7,068 nucleotides of DNA from Ruminococcus sp. CAG:254 (GTDB taxonomy: Bacteria; Bacillota; Clostridia; Oscillospirales; Ruminococcaceae), in the NCBI GenBank assembly GCA_000433635.1, contig HF997952.1:62361-69428 (forward strand). The letters are read 5' to 3'. Below the pieces are notes generated by a model. The model did not search any database. It had not been told where the DNA came from and saw nothing but the letters and a program-made list of their open reading frames with translations. The position numbers and the translations under genes are program-made. Below, piece by piece: positions 5,085-7,068 of the stretch. The stretch's first letter is position 1. The number at the start of each line of letters is the position of its first letter.

Positions 5085-7068
5085 TTATTCAGCATCTACA
5101 TGCGGTAATTCTGGGTAGTCTTTATCCTGCAAGATAAACCGCATCAAAATTGTCGTGTCTTTCTCTGTCAAATTCTGATCTGTATTGACATCTGCATTTT
5201 TCAGAGCCATATCTGAAAGTGTCAGAACCTGTGCCAGATACTTATTCAGTACAATGCTGTCTGCCAAGTCTACAACACCATCCAAGTTGACATCGCCATA
5301 ATTGATATTTTCCAGTGTGTCAGTTGTTGTGACTGTTGTGGCGGTCGTTGTGGTTGTGGTAGATGTTCCGGTGGTGGTGGTTGCAGAAGTTGTGGTTTCG
5401 CTGCTGCCGCCTGTCAACGTCAAAACGCCATAGCCTGCGGTGCTGGTGTAACCCATACCGGTCAAGTCGTTCCAGTTGCTGATTGCAGTCCGCTTTCCAT
5501 CGCCTGTTCCGTCATCGTTTACCTGTACATCAAAGCCAAGTACCTGTCCATTTTTAAACGGAGCGATTCCGAACGGAATTGCCATTTCTACCAGATAGCC
5601 CTTGTCGGTCTTTGCAGTTGCAGATACGAAACGGTCTGTGGAAAGTCCATCGGTAATCGTCTTTTCGTTGTCGTAATTGACACGAGCCTGTAAATCGTCT
5701 GTTTCGTAATAGTCCGTCTTGTGGTTGTTTTCATCGAAGAATACTTCTACCGTATCCTGTTCATAAGCGTTTGCACTGGACTTGCTCAGAACTGGGTCGG
5801 TGACTTCTGTCAGAACATAGAGGTTGTTTTCATCCCAGAGCATCTTTGCCGTTCCGGTTGCACCATTGCCCACGCTGAAGGTGTTGACATCAATGGTCGG
5901 AGCATCGTCCCAAACGGAATCAATCGTTCCATCAATGGTCGGTGTGCCGTAGGTGGCAGTTGCAGACTTCGGCTGTGCTTTCAGTGTCACAATACCGCAG
6001 GTTGGAACCATTTTCGTTATAATTCCATTTACCATGAACTGTTTAATGAAGTCCATGTCGTTCCATGCATATAAAGAATGAAAATGAACATCTTCATAAG
6101 TGCCATCCGTTTTTTGTACATAAGCAGTCACATTGCTTTCTGCAACCAAATCCAGATAAACGATGCTTCCGGCTTTTCCGGTCAGCGGAACAGAAATGTC
6201 CATGCTATCCTTGCCATCAAAATCCGTTACCATTTTCAACAGTTCGCCTTGCTGGTCGGTCGTGCTGCCATATACGGAAAGACTACTCAGTCCTGGGTCA
6301 AGGTTGGAAACCCGAATCACCAAGCCATCTGCATTCCAAGCAGCCTTGAATGTCATATCACTTGTAGAGGTGTTTCCGTCTGTACTCAATCTTTGCAGGG
6401 TCTGCGGTGTCTGGATCGCAAATGCCTGCTCTAAGTCGGCATCGGATGCGTACTGATAAGCGTTCATCGTCTGAATCTTTTCCACTTCGGAATCCGTATC
6501 AACAACGGCATAGTAGGACGGCTTTGCCTGATAATCCTTGTCGAACAGCAGCGGATAGCCACCAATCCAGCTGGTGGAATCGGTAATGCCCCAGATGACA
6601 ACTGCGGACAGGTTCACACCGGATGCTTTCATTTCCTTGTACATCTTAAAGCAATCCTGATACCGCTGTGCCAGTTCCAACTGGTCAGCTACGGCGTTGG
6701 ATTTCTGGGAAACATCCAATTCGGTTACCTGAATTTCCAGCCCCAAATCTGAATAGGTCTGCATTGCCTTTTTGTACTGTTCGATGGTCGGCGTACTCAT
6801 AGAGATATGCGACTGCATACCCATTCCATCAATCGTTCCGGCAGCAATCAGCGGCTTTAAAATGTCGCTGACGATGTAGTTCATCTTGGCGGTGTTGTAT
6901 TCGTTATAGTCATTATAGAACAGCTTGCAGCCAGCCGGTGCATACTTTCTTGCATATTCAAATGCCTTGAGAATATAGGACTGGTCGCCATAAACCTGCA
7001 CCCATGCAGACTGTCCGTCCTTGATATTGTTCGAGCCAGCCTCCCGAATCGTTCCGGCATCGGATGCC
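5085..7068 (-). CDS. Cellulosomal GH10 endo-beta-1,4-xylanase with CBM9 and type I dockerin (5' end outside window)
   Basis: A secreted enzyme predicted to cleave xylan backbone bonds while docked on a cellulosome scaffold. The visible 660 residues run in frame to the right edge. Residues 1-190 are the C-terminal part of GH10: NDYNEYN (52-58), GMQSHIS (82-88), the nucleophile E116 in VTELDVS (codon 6722-6720) and WGITDSTSW (159-167). The visible part opens with SDAG, which normally follows WDVVNE, so the acid/base Glu should lie just beyond the edge. Residues 194-367 are an unassigned beta-rich module. Residues 373-553 match CBM9 (IDGTIDSVWDDAP, MLWDENNLYVLTEV). Residues 555-585 are a Thr-rich linker, and 587-660 a dockerin with two calcium loops. 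A GTG at 7001 lies in frame but is internal: the reading frame continues upstream with GH10 sequence. The signal peptide and start are not visible. Neighbouring genes are unrelated in function. Confidence 0.95.
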   Translation of the reverse strand, partial: ASDAGTIREAGSNNIKDGQSAWVQVYGDQSYILKAFEYARKYAPAGCKLFYNDYNEYNTAKMNYIVSDILKPLIAAGTIDGMGMQSHISMSTPTIEQYKKAMQTYSDLGLEIQVTELDVSQKSNAVADQLELAQRYQDCFKMYKEMKASGVNLSAVVIWGITDSTSWIGGYPLLFDKDYQAKPSYYAVVDTDSEVEKIQTMNAYQYASDADLEQAFAIQTPQTLQRLSTDGNTSTSDMTFKAAWNADGLVIRVSNLDPGLSSLSVYGSTTDQQGELLKMVTDFDGKDSMDISVPLTGKAGSIVYLDLVAESNVTAYVQKTDGTYEDVHFHSLYAWNDMDFIKQFMVNGIITKMVPTCGIVTLKAQPKSATATYGTPTIDGTIDSVWDDAPTIDVNTFSVGNGATGTAKMLWDENNLYVLTEVTDPVLSKSSANAYEQDTVEVFFDENNHKTDYYETDDLQARVNYDNEKTITDGLSTDRFVSATAKTDKGYLVEMAIPFGIAPFKNGQVLGFDVQVNDDGTGDGKRTAISNWNDLTGMGYTSTAGYGVLTLTGGSSETTTSATTTTGTSTTTTTTATTVTTTDTLENINYGDVNLDGVVDLADSIVLNKYLAQVLTLSDMALKNADVNTDQNLTEKDTTILMRFILQDKDYPELPHVDAE
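5088..5309 (-). other. Type I dockerin domain of the xylanase
   Basis: Two F-hand calcium loops are visible. The first is DVNLDGVVDLAD (5294-5259), with Asp/Asn at loop positions 1, 3, 5, 9 and 12. The second is DVNTDQNLTEKD (5192-5157), with Gln where Gly is usual at position 6. Each is followed by a helix (SIVLNKYLA and TTILMRFIL). Dockerins bind cohesins on scaffoldins, so this enzyme should be part of a cellulosome. Residues around loop positions 10-11 differ between the repeats (LA against EK), so the two binding faces are not equivalent. The protein ends in a short acidic tail, PHVDAE. Confidence 0.93.
5313..5405 (-). repeat. Low-complexity Thr-rich linker
   Basis: About 31 codons, mostly ACC/ACA/ACT for Thr with some Ser, Ala, Gly and Val, join CBM9 to the dockerin. 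On the plus strand this reads as irregular GTT/GTG/GGT triplets. Such Thr-rich linkers are common in Ruminococcus cellulosomal enzymes and may be O-glycosylated. The triplet composition makes the tract prone to length change by slippage. Confidence 0.85.
5409..5951 (-). other. CBM9-like carbohydrate-binding module of the xylanase
   Basis: Begins with the family-typical TIDGTIDSVWDDAPTID, then MLWDENNLYVLTEVTDP, DTVEVFFDENN, VEMAIPFG and VLGFDVQVNDD. CBM9 modules are beta-sandwiches found in xylanases that bind cellulose or xylan, in some cases at chain ends. Which aromatic residues make the binding sandwich cannot be settled by eye. Confidence 0.85.
5967..6488 (-). other. Unassigned beta-rich module between GH10 and CBM9
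   Basis: About 174 residues with no family I can name firmly. AAWNADGLVIRVSNLD in its first half resembles the 'lWddnnLYVlveVtD' strand pair of CBM9, and MDISVPLTGKAGSIVYLDL resembles the later CBM9 'vEmaIPf...vlGFDv' region, so a diverged CBM9-like fold is my best guess. The opening 'DG..D..W.dA' motif of CBM9 is absent. It ends in a segment rich in Asp, Trp and Phe (YAWNDMDFIKQFMVNG) before the true CBM9. Confidence 0.5.

Noticed and set aside
5313..5405. GTT/GTG-rich triplet tract as a possible CRISPR, VNTR or regulatory repeat
   Set aside because: It is in frame within the xylanase gene and codes for the Thr-rich linker; no regular unit or spacers.
7001..7001. GTG as the start codon of the xylanase gene
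   Set aside because: The frame stays open to the window edge and the upstream codons encode GH10 sequence (SDAGTIREAGSNN), so the GTG is an internal Val codon and the true start is outside.

Overview
The window looks like a chromosomal segment of a fibre-degrading, low-to-mid GC Firmicute, most likely a Ruminococcus-type gut or rumen anaerobe. The main clue is a GH10 xylanase with a CBM9-type module, a Thr-rich linker and a C-terminal type I dockerin, the architecture of cellulosomal enzymes in that group. A T-box-controlled valS followed by folC, a gene order known from Bacillus subtilis and other Firmicutes, also fits. The genus is an inference; there is no rRNA or other taxonomic marker here.

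All four genes lie on the minus strand, so transcription runs from high to low coordinates. In transcription order they are: (1) 7068-5085, the C-terminal two thirds or so of a GH10 xylanase, cut by the right edge just after the expected acid/base region; (2) a 148-nt gap with a candidate promoter; (3) 4936-4190, a membrane-anchored or secreted N-acetylmuramoyl-L-alanine amidase of the CwlD-like Amidase_3 type; (4) a 382-nt non-coding stretch holding a consensus sigma-A promoter and a complete T-box riboswitch with a GUA (valine) specifier, antiterminator and terminator; (5) 3807-1192, complete valyl-tRNA synthetase; (6) an 89-nt gap with a strong intrinsic terminator whose U-tract abuts the folC ribosome binding site; (7) 1102-1, folC, cut by the left edge.

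The genes form at least two functional blocks. The xylanase and amidase act outside the cytoplasm, on plant xylan and on peptidoglycan respectively. valS and folC form a leader-controlled unit: uncharged tRNA-Val should stabilise the antiterminator and allow valS transcription, and folC would be reached only by read-through of the valS terminator. No phage, insertion sequence, CRISPR array, tRNA or rRNA gene was seen. Nothing points to a wholly new system. The points most worth a second look are the roughly 170-residue unassigned module between GH10 and CBM9, the asymmetric dockerin, the terminator directly in front of folC, and substitutions at conserved FolC motifs.
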